Source of the DNA: Trochalopteron elliotii
Taxonomy: Eukaryota; Chordata; Aves; Passeriformes; Leiothrichidae
Reading direction: 5' to 3'
NCBI GenBank assembly: GCA_024734555.1
Contig: JANPWX010000074.1
Span: forward strand, 1,035,593-1,099,592
Length of the DNA: 64,000 nucleotides
Shown: positions 1 to 11,975 of the stretch, one piece after another
How the letters are laid out: each line of letters starts with the position of its first letter
Numbering within the stretch: position 1 is the stretch's first letter
Translations under genes and position numbers: made by a program
The notes under the pieces: generated by a model
What the model saw: only the letters and a program-made list of their open reading frames with translations
What the model was told of the DNA's origin: nothing
Databases searched by the model: none

Positions 1-210
1 GGGTGCCCGGCGGGGGCCAGGTGACCGCGGGCGGGGCGGCGGCGGCCCCGGGGTCCCGGCGGCGGAGCCTGCGCCGCCGAGCGAGCCTCGCAAATACCTG
101 ATGGGAGCGAGGGACACCGACCTGCCGTCTGCCAGGGACCCGGCCCGCACAACTGCCCCAGCTGCCGGGGCAGCGTACCTGTACTTCAGCAACAGCTGAG
201 CCTTGCTGTT
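1..210. promoter_or_regulatory. CpG island at left edge; possible LTBP1 promoter
   Basis: The first 175 bases hold about 25 CpG dinucleotides and are strongly G+C rich, with GC-box-like gggcggggcggcg. Composition drops abruptly to AT-rich after about 210. This is typical of a vertebrate promoter or first exon. By conserved order (TTC27, then LTBP1 on the same strand) the island would serve LTBP1, reading leftwards out of the window. There is no ATG on the minus strand here, so any LTBP1 start codon would lie beyond the edge. Transcription could be bidirectional. The island call is firm; the gene assignment is inference. Confidence 0.6.
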
Positions 211-252
211 CTAATTTAATGAACGGACGGGAGGCTTTACAGCCTCAAAAGC
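100..252 (+). other. Possible first exon of a divergent (non-coding) transcript
   Basis: A near-ideal donor (AAAAGC|GTAAGTATG) sits at 252/253 on the plus strand, about 40 bases after the CpG island ends. This would suit a divergent transcript whose promoter is the island. Only a 32-codon open frame (starting MGARDTDLPSARDP, ending before 200) precedes it. The left boundary is arbitrary. Confidence 0.25.
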
Positions 253-3200
253 GTAAGTATGCGTGCTTCACTCTAGGTGGGACCTCGATAATAGCACTAA
301 CACACGTTATAGGTAAGCACATTCCTCCGTCTCAGCCTGATGAGAGCCAGAGGTTGCTCTTAGCAGGATTAGAAGGGACCATATTCTTCCTTGTTTCTCT
401 TTATCTTCATAAAGCAGTATGTGTTAGTAAAGAATGAAATACAAACCACAATTGTACACTCGTAATTAACGTATAAGCAAAACTGCCCACGTTTTTCTCC
501 AGTGTGTCTTAACCAATCTCACCCTTTAGCGCTGTAAACAAAAAAACCAACGTTCACAAAATAACCCGAAGGTTACATCTTTTAAAATACTCAGTAGCTG
601 ATGTGTCCGAGTTCTTTCCAAGAAACTTCGTGGAGAATCAGTTTGCAAATCCAATAGCTTGGAATTCAGGTCCTCCTCCCAGGGTTCTCCTCTGCTCTTT
701 TCCAAAGCTTTAAGGACACTGACCCCGGCTCCAAACTGACGAGATTTTGCTCTTAAATGCTCTTGGCACAGCTACACAGCCGGCAAGGGGAGCAGGAGGG
801 TTTTACATTGACTCAATTCTAGGCAAGAGCCAGTGTTAGGAGCACAACGGTCCCTTCCTCCTTAGTTCTCATCTATTTAAAACTGCTCAAAAATAAATAG
901 ATGTTTTAAATAGATGAAAGTTTGGAGCTTGCTATAGTCACAGTGTAAGGGATCCACGTCAATGTTAAAGGCTTCTGCTCCTGTGCCTCCAGTGGTCTGA
1001 ATTGAAACCCAGTGTTTGAAAAGAAAATGGCACAAGTACTTGGGTATTCTAAATCCACAGTGGGTTAAATGAGAATGAAACTCTCTGGTGCTTCAGAGGA
1101 AAACTGAGATAAAGCCTAAAAGTTTCAGAGCCCCAGTTTGAAGTTAACTGGGAAACTAACTGTGAGACCACTGCCTTTTCTCATAGCAAACATGCACATC
1201 TATTGTCTTTTTAACTTGGAAAACATTCCCAGCAAGTGAACTGCTCAGCCTTCCAAAGGCTAATTACTGTGAATTCCAACTATGCTAAATGTTTTTACAG
1301 TATTTAGGGAACAGAAAAACACCTTGAAACCAGTGTGGGGAGGTGAGGACTGAGTAAGTGGAGAGAAACTGATGTGGTACTCAGGATTGTTGCTCTGCAC
1401 AAGGCCACTGTCCTTCAGAAGTTTTCCAGAATGAGATCACAGCTCCGTGTGTGGCTGGGTTTGTTGAACAGAGGGCAAACACTGCATCATTCCACAGCAG
1501 AAGCCAGTTGCTTTTAAGAACTGTGAGGTTTAAGTCATGTCAAGCAGGGGGCAAATGTGGTGTATTACTGGCTACTGTACAGCAAATGGTAAGGAACCTC
1601 AAGGGAAATATATCCACAAAGGTGGATGCCTTGCATAGAATCACTGAGGTATAAAAACGTTCTTGAAAAAATATTTAGTATTATCTGAAATTGATTGCTA
1701 GAGGTCAAGCACTCCTCACAAATTTACATGGCAGATCTGATTTTCAGTGTTCTTTTTTTTTTCCCCTCTAGCAACGGAAATCCACACTGTTCCATTTGTC
1801 TGCTATCTGGTTTTGCTTCCTCCCTTCCTCCCCCTCTTTCTTCTCCACAAGATCTTGGATGTTAGGGACCAGGTTTGGCTGCAGTAACACATCAGGTTGG
1901 CCACAGAAGTTTTAACAGCTAAAAGAGGACTTCAGTGAACCACCACTGCAGACTAAATCTCAGCTCAAAACTTTTCCCATGTAGAAGTTTCTGCTTCCAA
2001 AGGACCAAAAGTTCATCCAGCACAAAACTGCCAGATGCTGGCCTTTTAAAATCAAGCCAGGTGACTACTAAAGTTCTGAGGATTCTTTGGTAAATGGTGT
2101 CATTGCCTGTGGGAAACCTGCTCTGGCTGCCTCCCCAGCCCCTGTGGAAAAGACACTGACTTGAGTTAGCAGTGACAAACAGGAATTAGTACCTCACACC
2201 ACCTTTCAGGCACAGCCCTCTTGTGAAGAAGAGTTGGGAAAGCAGTTTGCACAATTTCTGTTGTTGTCCCCTGTGGTTTGTGACTAAAGGGTGGACATAG
2301 GGAAACATAAAGCTCCTTAGTCTATACACCAGAGGGGCAGACCTCTGAATGCTCTGTTGTAAGGGTGAGGCTGAAGCTGAGAAGGGCAGAACTGGCTGGA
2401 AGCCTGGGAGTAGGACACATGCAGGAGGCAGAACTGCTGCCCTGATGAGATGGCAGGACTGCTTCAAGGTTTGAAGGCTTAATGGACAGGGGAGAAGCCA
2501 TTTTGAGAGTGTGAGTATCTACAAGAAGTACCAAAATAACATTATTCAAACCAAAATAAAAGGAAGAACTAAACTGCTGTATATGTTTTTGCTTAACTCT
2601 AATGACTTTGGGGTCAGTCCCGTGAGTTGAATGAGGAAGGTCAATTGTTTTGAGCTGTCAAAGCTGGCAGCACTCAGACCTCCACCATTCTTTTCATCAA
2701 ACAACTGTTGCCCTGTGTCTCATGGGGGATGTATTTGGTGCATAGGCTTGCAGGGCAACACAGGGACCTTTGCAGGACGCTTCAGTGAGGATGTGCAGTT
2801 ATGCTGAGGCTGAAGTCAGCTGAGCACAGGTGATCACTGAGCCAGCAATAAGCATCACAGTGCCACTGCATGTCCCTGTGACTTGATGTCCACATTAGCC
2901 ACATGAATGATCAGCAATGCCTGATGTGTCCAGCTATGGGGTCAGTAAATGGCCCTGGTGATCTTGTAGATCCACCAGGCAGCAAGTCTTGACTTGTAAG
3001 GAAAGCTGGGTTGGGAGCTCACATTTAACATTAGAGTTTGACAAGGCTGAATGCTGTATTTAGCCTCAATTTTGGCTATTTAAGAAAACTTTTACAGTAC
3101 TGGAGCTCCATTAGCTTCAGTAATATTACTTCAGACTTATTTTGAGCTAAAGGAGGAATAGCAGTCTATAATTTCTTGTAAGATGAGAATCAGCTGGAGA

Positions 3201-5584
3201 CCTGTATTTGCTCTTTTCCTTTTACTGTACTATACAATTATCTGAAAAAAAGTCCTGTATTTTGCAGTCTAAATTACACCTTTAGCCATAACTCTGTACA
3301 GGTAACATGACTCTAATGTGGAGAGTATTTCTTTTGAACAGAAGAAAACAGCTTAGTCCAACTGTCATCAGAGTAGGAAAAAGAAGTAATTAGTGTTTAT
3401 TATGTCACTAAAGCATATAGCACATGTGACTCTGAATACATAGTGATTTGCAGAGTAAGACCACATAGATAAAAGTATCATTTCTACGTGCTATTTTTCA
3501 AACAGAACTGTACTTTCCAACCCTGATTGTTGTTTGTTCCTTCAGGCAGAAACTGCAATTACTCTACAGTTTGTACTAATATCCTGAGGCCTCAACTGTT
3601 CCTGAGTGTTACCACAGTATAAATATCATTAATAATGTTCACAAAAGGACAAGTCCTGCTCACTCTATTCATGTAGGCACTTTACACTCACTTCCAAAGA
3701 ACTCAGTCAGACTAGGCCTGGATGGATGTGTGAGGTTTGGAAGGAAGCAGCTGAGTTTTGCTGTACCCATTCACTACTGCTGATCTTCTTTGTGATTTGG
3801 AGATCTCTAATGACCATACTTGGCACATCCTGGTAATTCCAGACTCACACTACGTTAGCTTGGGTAACCAACCTTCTGCCTCCCCCTTCTTGGATTTGCT
3901 GAATCCAAGATGCATGAATGTGCCTTCCCAAGTACCTTTCCTGAAAGGACTCATCATCTCCCAAGGCCACTCTCCCATTGCCACTGCAATCAGGGCTCTG
4001 CTGCATTAGGCACTGCACACACAGCCCAGGTGATAAATCCTGCCAGCTCTTCTGACTGGAGTCATGTGGTCCTGAAGCAGATCAGCTTTTCAGGGGCCAA
4101 GGAACTTTTATGATGAGCTTGGTCCATGATGTGAATCTTGGAGCAGTACAGATCCTGTGTGGCACTCAGTTTCTGAAGCAGACAAATTAGCATGCAGATA
4201 TTCCAGAGCCACAAATCTGGATGGGAAAAGAAAAACTAATGACAGTGGGAGTAGGGGCCACCATTCCCACTCTGACTACTACCAAAAGAGATTGCAATAC
4301 GGACTTTTGTTTTTTCTTGCATTAAGACACACTGAAAGCTGGATCCATTTCACAAAAGTCTGATACCAGTCACCACTGACCACCACCATATCCAGCAAAA
4401 TACACACTTAGGACAAGTAGGAGTAGGCTTCTTTATACATTACTGACAATAGCTGTAGTAAAAACAATTGTGTGGATTTGTATTCAGTCTTGAATTCCAT
4501 TTTACCAAACTAGCAGAAATCCCTTCTAGAACATTTGGCAGTTTCACAGTCATCCTCACATACGGAAAATAACTGATTCAGAAATACAAGATTTTTTTCA
4601 AGATACGAAAATCTCCACACTGTACTGCTTCAATTATTCTCCCCGTCAAGGAAATAAATATATCCTGTCTACAAAACAATTAAAATATCTACAGAACTTT
4701 TTTATTACACTATTCCTTGCAATTGTTTGTTTCTTTGTACACTGAAAATAAATAAGCTGCAAGGAAATTAGGTGGAAAGGACCACAAAAATAAGAAAATA
4801 CATACAATTATGTCACTTTACCTTAGGAGAAGACACGTTTAAATAACATATTATTTACAAAAGCAAAGTAAATATTGTAACTAATATTTGAAAACTCCCA
4901 CAGCGTGACCATGTCATATGCCAAGAATACTAACCTTTACAAAAATAAACTTCAGCAGTGGACCGTGATTTTTCAGTGTTGCACCGTGTACTGCTCAGAC
5001 TTTTGAAAGCTGAAGGAAAAAGAGTCTGTGTAAAATAAAGCTGCTTCTGACTTCAATTAGCATTGAAGAATGTCTTAAATTTTTCATAATTGTACATAAT
5101 CTAGGCAGACCAACAAATCAGTGGAAGTGGAAGTGAAGCAGACAGAAATGGTATGAAACTATGGAAAGAGGAACCATGGCTCATGGGAACACCAGCCATG
5201 ATCACCCCTGCATCAGCTGCTGAATAACCTGAAAGGTAATGTTTTCACAGCCTTGTCTGTGTTTGGTCTCCCCCTCTGACAGCTTGGGTATCTACAGTCC
5301 AGTTTAGCCTTCGCATGTCACAGAGACAGGAACCCAGGCCTGCTTAGCACCTGAGCTTGACTGTCAGGGTAAACAATTGTTTAAAGACCAGCTGGGCACA
5401 CTGAGCAGCAGATCCTGGCTCTCAGAATTAAAAAAAAAGGCAGAATACTACTGCTAATGATGCACTTGGAGCAGCTCCCAGCACACCAATGTTAGAGGCT
5501 GGGAGTGTGTGTATAGGTTCTCTGTCTGCTGCTCTTTCAAGGTTTGTGGTGGAAAGTGATGGAATGAAAATTACAAGCTCGCTC

Positions 5585-5585
<1 letters not shown>
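253..5585. other. Intergenic stretch, no gene recognised
   Basis: This stretch is mainly AT-rich with a somewhat G+C richer part at about 2100-3000. The open frames are short (72 aa at 219-437 plus, 93 aa at 2186-2467 minus, 83 aa at 3758-4009 plus). They lack splice framing, repeats or family motifs. Apart from the hairpin at 869-917, nothing structured was seen. Confidence 0.7.
869..917. repeat. 15-bp perfect inverted repeat (hairpin)
   Basis: The arms at 869-883 (tcatctatttaaaac) and 903-917 are exact reverse complements around a 19-base loop. The arms are A/T rich. No target-site duplication was evident, so a transposon origin is not supported. Confidence 0.75.
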
Positions 5586-5648
<63 letters not shown>

Positions 5649-5650
5649 TC
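5586..5650. repeat. (CTTT)n microsatellite, about 16 pure units
   Basis: An uninterrupted CTTT tetranucleotide run of 65 bases, preceded by a few CT units. A 97-codon open frame (5489-5782) across it is produced by the repeat, giving repeated SFFL, and is not a gene. Purity suggests length polymorphism. Confidence 0.97.
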
Positions 5651-6526
5651 GTAGGGAATAAAATGATGGGCTTTCATTTCCATCACTTTTCCTCCAATAG
5701 CAAGACGTGTCTGCAGAGATGTTTAATGTCAGTCTGCAGCGTGTCTGTGTTTTGCATCAGGATGCTTGAACACTGCCCCTAGTCTCAGCAAGAGGACCTT
5801 TGAGGGTCCCCTCCACCTTCAATTGCCATTTGCATCTGTGATGAGGTGTGCCATCACGCCTAAAAAGCAGCCTCAGGTGGAAACAGGCACAGCTGCTGCC
5901 TATTTTGGGTGGATCAGAAACCAGTTTCAAGAAAGCAAACCTGCAGGGTAATAATGTAGAAGACTTCCTGTTGTAGGCTACAGGTGAGAAGGAGATTGAG
6001 GACTGGAAGAGCTAGGACATGCCAGAAGGGATGAGGAGACCCCAGGAAAAGGCTAGACAGCTGGGTTTACAGATGATGCCAGGCACAGTCTGAACTGATC
6101 TTACCACCAGGCAGGTTGTAACATAATAGTGCTGTAGAGAGTCACACCAGCCCAGCACCTGCATTCAGAAAATACAAATTCAGTCTGGTCTTATAGCAAA
6201 GAGGCTTAGCTGAGGAGGGCCTGGTAGGAGCTGCACCAAATAATCAAAACATGGTCTCTAATTAGCCAGATCACAGTGATGTGAGCAACTACTTGACTAG
6301 AATCTTTCTCAGGTTATAGTCAGTTTTGCAGCGTTCACCTGACCATAAAGGAAAAAAAAGAATAAGAAAAGGGCATGATTATGAAAATCATAAATTTTTA
6401 TCCTCCCTTAACAGCTGTACTTAAAATAAGCCTCTGTAACAGTCAGATTGTTTCAAACCTGCCATCGTAATTTACCACACTTCCCTAAAGCAGCAGCAGA
6501 TGAGTCTAAACAGTAGAGGGCTTGTG
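5651..6526. other. Intergenic stretch, no gene recognised
   Basis: Unique-looking sequence between the tetranucleotide repeat and the CpG cluster. Only short open frames occur (61 aa at 5766-5951). No repeat family recognised. Confidence 0.6.
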
Positions 6527-6746
6527 GTCCGTCGCCAGCCTGGCCACGCCACTGCTGCTGGCAGACATCGCCGTGCCGGCAGCCCCTGAGCCACGAACCG
6601 CAGCTCCTCTCTGCTGGCAGCGGAGCCCACCCGAGGAGCAGCCTGAGCCCGCACTCCCTCCTTCCCCGGCGCTGTCCCCATGTCCCCGCAGAGGCGCGCT
6701 GATGTCTCCCCGAGAGCCTTGAGCGCACAAAAGCAAGGCGGGCCCC
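6527..6746. promoter_or_regulatory. Small isolated CpG-rich cluster
   Basis: About 19 CpG dinucleotides fall in 220 bases of roughly two-thirds G+C, while the flanks on both sides are AT-rich and CpG-poor. This is the signature of a short CpG island, so an alternative promoter or a regulatory element is plausible. Several overlapping open frames of 100 to 115 codons on the minus strand (6453-6853) arise from the scarcity of stop codons in G+C-rich DNA. None shows a recognisable domain. Confidence 0.5.
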
Positions 6747-9700
6747 AAAGCTGCACATCTGCAGGCTGCTTTGGTGGAATACACAGATCTACAAGGCAAT
6801 ATAGGATCACACGAGCAGTAAGCAGAGAGTCTCTCAGCTCTACACGTCAGCATTCCTAGCAGGAAATAAAGTCTGAAGGATGTGCCTCAGTGCTAAATAG
6901 CCTGTCTGCGAGTGAGATTCTGGTTTGAGTCACATGTAGGTGGGCTGTAAAGAGAAGAACCATTATCTGTCCAGAACAGGGTCATCCAGGAAAGCAGGCA
7001 TTTGTAGCATGAAGTTTTAGCTCATGCAGCCTCTTTTTCTCGTTTAGCTTGTGTCGACTTTTAGCCAGAAGCACACAAAAAATTCAAATTCTCGAGATTC
7101 AGGATCCTAGTGTTTTGTTCATATTAAAGTTTAAAATTTTCGGAAAAAAAAGAAAAAAGGAAGCAGATAGCTATTCTTTTCTTCCAAAACAAGTGTAGCA
7201 TTTTCAAGGACCACAGTTTTGACCTGTGTACATACAATCTTGAACTGAAAAGAAGTAATCTGAAGACAAAAGGAATGATCTACCTCTGCACAGAAGTTTC
7301 TCATCTGTTCCTATTCAAAGCACATTGATGCCCATCTCTGACCTAAAATCAAGTAGTACCTTTACTCCTTCAAAAATGAACTAACCTGTGTTGCTCCTCA
7401 TTTTCTGTGGGGTTGTAGCCATGGCTGACAAGGATCAGGATTCTGCTCCAGGACTGTAAGTTTGATGATTTCCAGAGTTGATTTAAAGGCAACTGCAATT
7501 TTGAAAATCAGAAATTATGACTGCCAACAATTTAAATTGAGAGAAAGGCTCTCCAGTCAAGAAAACCTGAACGAAGACCATATGTAAGTCCTTACCACTG
7601 ACTGGCAAAAACACCAGTGGTTTTTTTTGAGTGTTTGCCAGTTTTGTGAAAGATACAATACATAACATTTTTGGGGTCTGCGGGAATCTTTAGTGATTCT
7701 TTACAGTTCAACTCATCAAGCACTGACATTTTCATCTTCAGTGTTTCAGTATTTAAAGCAGCTTTTCCAAGCCAAAATGGTACAGTTCTTCAGTCCTCCC
7801 TTGTCATCTATTATCATGTATCTTTCAAAGACTAGAATAGATTTATACCAATTGATTTAGCTCTTCTCAAATATAGAGCTAATACATTTGGACTTTCACA
7901 CCTGCTACCTTTTCTTAGGCTTTCTTAGTCTTAAAATGATGTGGGCTTTTTCTCTGAAAGAATTTAGGATTCATTTTTATTGCAGAGAGGATCTCAGTTA
8001 CTTGACAATACAGTTAGGTAGAACAAAGTCTTATTAAAAATAGTTATGCTGAACAAAATATAAACAAAAGCAGTTTCAGTATTTCTCACAACCTGATGTA
8101 GGGTTTGTGAAGAAAAAAAAAAAGAGGATCCATATTTATAACTCACCTGTTGAAAGGGTTTGTTTTGACTGCAACCAAATCTCATCTTGTCTCTGTGATC
8201 TCCAACTTTTCAGGCAGGCTGTACCTAAGGATTCATTTCTGCCCTGTTCTGGAGAAACTGGGGAGTTTTCTTACGCATGTTTTAGGTTGTTACTAAAAGC
8301 TCTGATCAGCACATCAGGGAAGTGGTGGTGGGGGGCGTTTCTCCTTTCTTTTAAAATTTGTTTGTACAGATAAACGGAGGCTGAATTTGCATTTAAACTA
8401 AACAAATCTCTTTAGCAAGTAATTTTCTTGGATATAACTCTTTCCAAATGTTTCCACAGCTAATTTTTTTAAGTGCCCATAAGCTACCCAGACAGGTAGC
8501 TTACTATTCACATTACAAATAAAAATCATACAATAGCTTTGAGTGAATTCTCTAAGGAAAAATTTGTGAAGGAGAATATGGGTATCATATTGTTGAAACA
8601 GCTCCTATGAATCCTCAAAGCAGGGAGAATTTCTTCTTTTTTATTAAGTGTGCCTGCTGTAAATAAATGTTTGATGGTTTGTCTTGTGCATTGAATGAAA
8701 AAGAGTTAATGTGACCATCTAGTTAGGTACCTGTGTTGAATACTTCATTAGCTAGTTTTCACAGCTAAAACCCATGCCTTAAAGCATCTTTTTCTTCTCT
8801 GGCTGTGCAATAGTCTTCAGTACATGTTAGCCTGTATCATGAAAGCTTATCTTCTCAGCAAACGACGCTTCAAGTTCTCTCTCACTGGTAAAGCAGTTTA
8901 GCTCTATGCCAAGCTGGAAAACTTCACCCTCCCCCAGGGTAAATAAAATCCCTATAAGCAAGAGTTCAAGTTGAGCAAGTTCTTCACTACTTACTCTTTC
9001 CATGAGTCACACACTTCTCTTTTGCAGAATCTGTCTAGCTCCTTGTCTCAGTGATATAAAATCAGCATAATCTAAATTACCCTTCATAGCTGAAAGCAAC
9101 ATTAACCCCTAATACTAACGAGAATAAAACCCCTCTGTATTAACAACCCAAAATTTCTTCTCCTTTCCTTCTGCAGTTTTCTTCACTCTCTTATTCTTCT
9201 TGTTGTTTTTCCTAGGTCTGGCTCTCTAATCAAAACAACATGCTTACCTTCTCACATTGATTCTTTCTAAAGCAGCCACTCATCTTTTTAATGTTTTTCA
9301 GTCAGGGAGATTCTCCTCTTTCCTTATACTTTCTGATCATGTCTCCATCAGGAAATTATGCTGTTGGCATGTGGTCATTCCTTGCAGCATTGCAGTGTAC
9401 AAGACTTAGACACAAACCAGCAGCAGTGTGGTGGGGGACACAGAACCTGGTTTCAAGGGCTGACATTGCCTGTTAAAGTCCACTTCTAATTTGAATAAAG
9501 GTTCTTATATTGGTTCTTGTAATGCTGTGAGCATACTGTCTGTTCCTGTAATCAACTAGTCTTGCACAGTCTAAACAATTGTCTTAACAATTATATAAAA
9601 CCATTGTTTCCACAGCGTAATTCCAGCAAGAACTATAAATAAGAAAATATTTTTACTTTTGTGACTTACTAAAGTATAAACACTGACTCAGAGAATAACC

Positions 9701-11861
9701 TGTTTTATCCAAAGAGGGACATATAGTGCAGTGATTAGCATCTTCCAGGGCTAGGTGTTACGTTAGGAAGGTGCATGAGAAACCTTTCTTCAAAAGTAAG
9801 AAAGTAACATTCAAAGTAACAAAGAATGCTTAAACTCAAAATGTGGGTGAGAAACCATGCGTTAGTTTTCATTGTAGTGCTGAATCCTCATATTTCCAGC
9901 CCATGTGAAATACTGTGCACAGCAAGCAGAGCAGTCCCAAGGGGGACCTTTGCTTTTTATTGGGTATTATGGTGATACGTGTACAAAGGTTTGTGTATTG
10001 TCAAGACAATCCTGTCAAAGATAATAATCCCACTGAACTGCTTGGAATGTTCTCACAGTTTCATTTTCCAGGATATTTCCAGAAATGTAGCTGGTAATGT
10101 CCAGGCACTGTGAAAGATGAATGATACACTCCTGATCTTCAGTAGTGGGTTAAGGCACTAGGTAGCCTATTGAGTCCAAAAGGAGTTACACCAATATTCT
10201 GGCTGCATAAACCTGTAATTTAAAGATGTTTAAATTATGGAGATTATCATAAATATCATAATTTAGGATTATGAGCATACTGAAGTAACAGAAACCATGG
10301 CACAAAAGACTTTCCACTGCAGGCAATTAATTATTCTCTGTTTATCTCTTTGCTTTATAGGTCTTTTTTCCTTTTTTCCACCTATATGTTTTATGGCATA
10401 CAAGAATAAATTCATCTGGATTTTTATATAAGACATGCTAATGTACTTAGAGGAAGAATCAAAGCCCCATAACAGGTTTTGCTTTGTTTTAAAAGTACAA
10501 TGGTGTGAAAGCCAAGCACATGGTTTAGGATCCCTTTTTTCACTTTAGAGTGTTGTCTGGCTTTTCCAAACCATGTACATAAATATGACTGTATAACCTG
10601 GAGATAGGAGAGCACTTGTTTAAACATGTGCATGCCCACAGCACCACAATTTACAGAAACTCAGAGCTGGCACCGTGTTCTGACATAGAAATTTAGGGTT
10701 GCACCACACATACTGAACAATTGCTCTAATGTTCGAAATACAATGGCTACACTGTTTTGTTTCCAAGTTCTTTAGGAAAAATCAGTACAAATTTTTTTGG
10801 TGCCATAGTACCTCTCTAGATACTATAGAAAAGCATTCAATGTATTATTTCTCAATTAGCTGTTACTTATTATACTAAAAAAAAAATCTTCAGATTAAAG
10901 CTTAGGCACAACTAACTGGCACTTAGGGAAAGATCTTTGAAATTCAGTGGAAATGCTGTAGTAGCCCGTGGATTCAGAAGTGGCAGGTGGAACACAAACA
11001 AATAAAAAAGGCTAAGAAAAATCTCTAAGTTATATATACCAGTTTCATTGTTATAAGCCAGCAAGTCAACCAAGCACTTTGTTTTATGAGGTGTTACAGA
11101 GTCAGAGGAAGAGGGGTTAGGGGACTGTACCAAAAAGTAACGGTGCAGGGTAATGGAGAAAACCCCCCACGTTTGTCCTTGTTGGAAGGCAATTCCCTGT
11201 GCTGGTTGCAGTTGTGATATACACTGTATAAACACGCACAGCCTGGTGCCCCTCAACCCAGGGAAGTTCACTTGGAAAACACCATGTTTTCCCAGCTTGG
11301 CCTCGCAGCTTTCCCCTCCATCACTCTACGTGGATCACAGTCCAGTCACTTTTGCAGGTGGCCACTCTCAGTGAGCAGTTGTGAGGCAGAAAGATTTTGG
11401 TGGCATGTTCATTCCAAGCTTATTTTTTGATGGCAAATCATACTTCTGCTTTGCTGGTCTCCAAAACTGATTCTGTCATCCCGACTCAAGGAAAGCACCT
11501 GTGTGGGACAATGGCACTGAGCACACGGGTGCCAGTAGATATGATAGGATGTACTAACCTGTCAGGAAATCTCTGTGAGGCTCTAAGAGAAAGAAAAGGT
11601 GCTTAGCTGTCCAAATTTACATTTTTTTGCAAGAGACAGAGAAAATATATGAGCCAAGAAGCGATCTTTTTAGTCTTGGTCTCTGGTGTATTTGACTCAG
11701 GTAGACAGAAATTTTGATGGAGTTACAGGCATGCTAAAGCAGTTTTTTTTTCCTTGTACTTTGGCAGTTCTCAGGAAAAATATCTACTTATCTGGGTTTA
11801 ATCTGACATTGCTGTGGCTCATTGTATCAGGTTCATTTGTAACACTGTCTAGTTCTATTAC
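6747..11861. other. Intergenic stretch, no gene recognised
   Basis: AT-rich throughout. A 37-base segment at 7419-7455 is framed by splice-like AG and GTAAGT and contains an ATG in good context; it is treated under findings, not as a gene. A 119-codon minus frame (10912-11271) lacks any family features. Confidence 0.6.
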
Positions 11862-11975
11862 ACAGCTAATAATACTCACACCTATACAACACTTTTCATT
11901 TATAGACTTCAACACACTGGCACCAGCTGTACCCCCATTTTACACAGGAGAAAAGTCAAGGAAAGCAAGGCCAAC
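11862..11975 (+). repeat. Ancient amniote SINE/L2-type 3' tail relic
   Basis: Ordered diverged matches to the widespread amniote MIR/L2-like tail: taataatactcacacctat, then cacttttcatttatagac, then cccccattttacacaggag followed by a degenerate gaaa-rich stretch. The order and spacing fit the consensus as I remember it. Strand is given as the strand showing that motif order; family assignment is approximate. Confidence 0.5.

Noticed and set aside
1..213. Minus-strand open frame across the CpG island read as an LTBP1 coding exon
   Set aside because: No ATG, and only a weak, low-complexity resemblance to the Arg/Pro/Ala-rich LTBP1 N-terminus. Not enough to call coding sequence.
5489..5782. 97-codon open frame with repeated SFFL
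   Set aside because: Produced by translating the CTTT microsatellite.
6453..6853. Three overlapping minus-strand frames of 101 to 115 codons
   Set aside because: Result of few stop codons in the CpG-rich patch; compositionally biased, no recognisable family.
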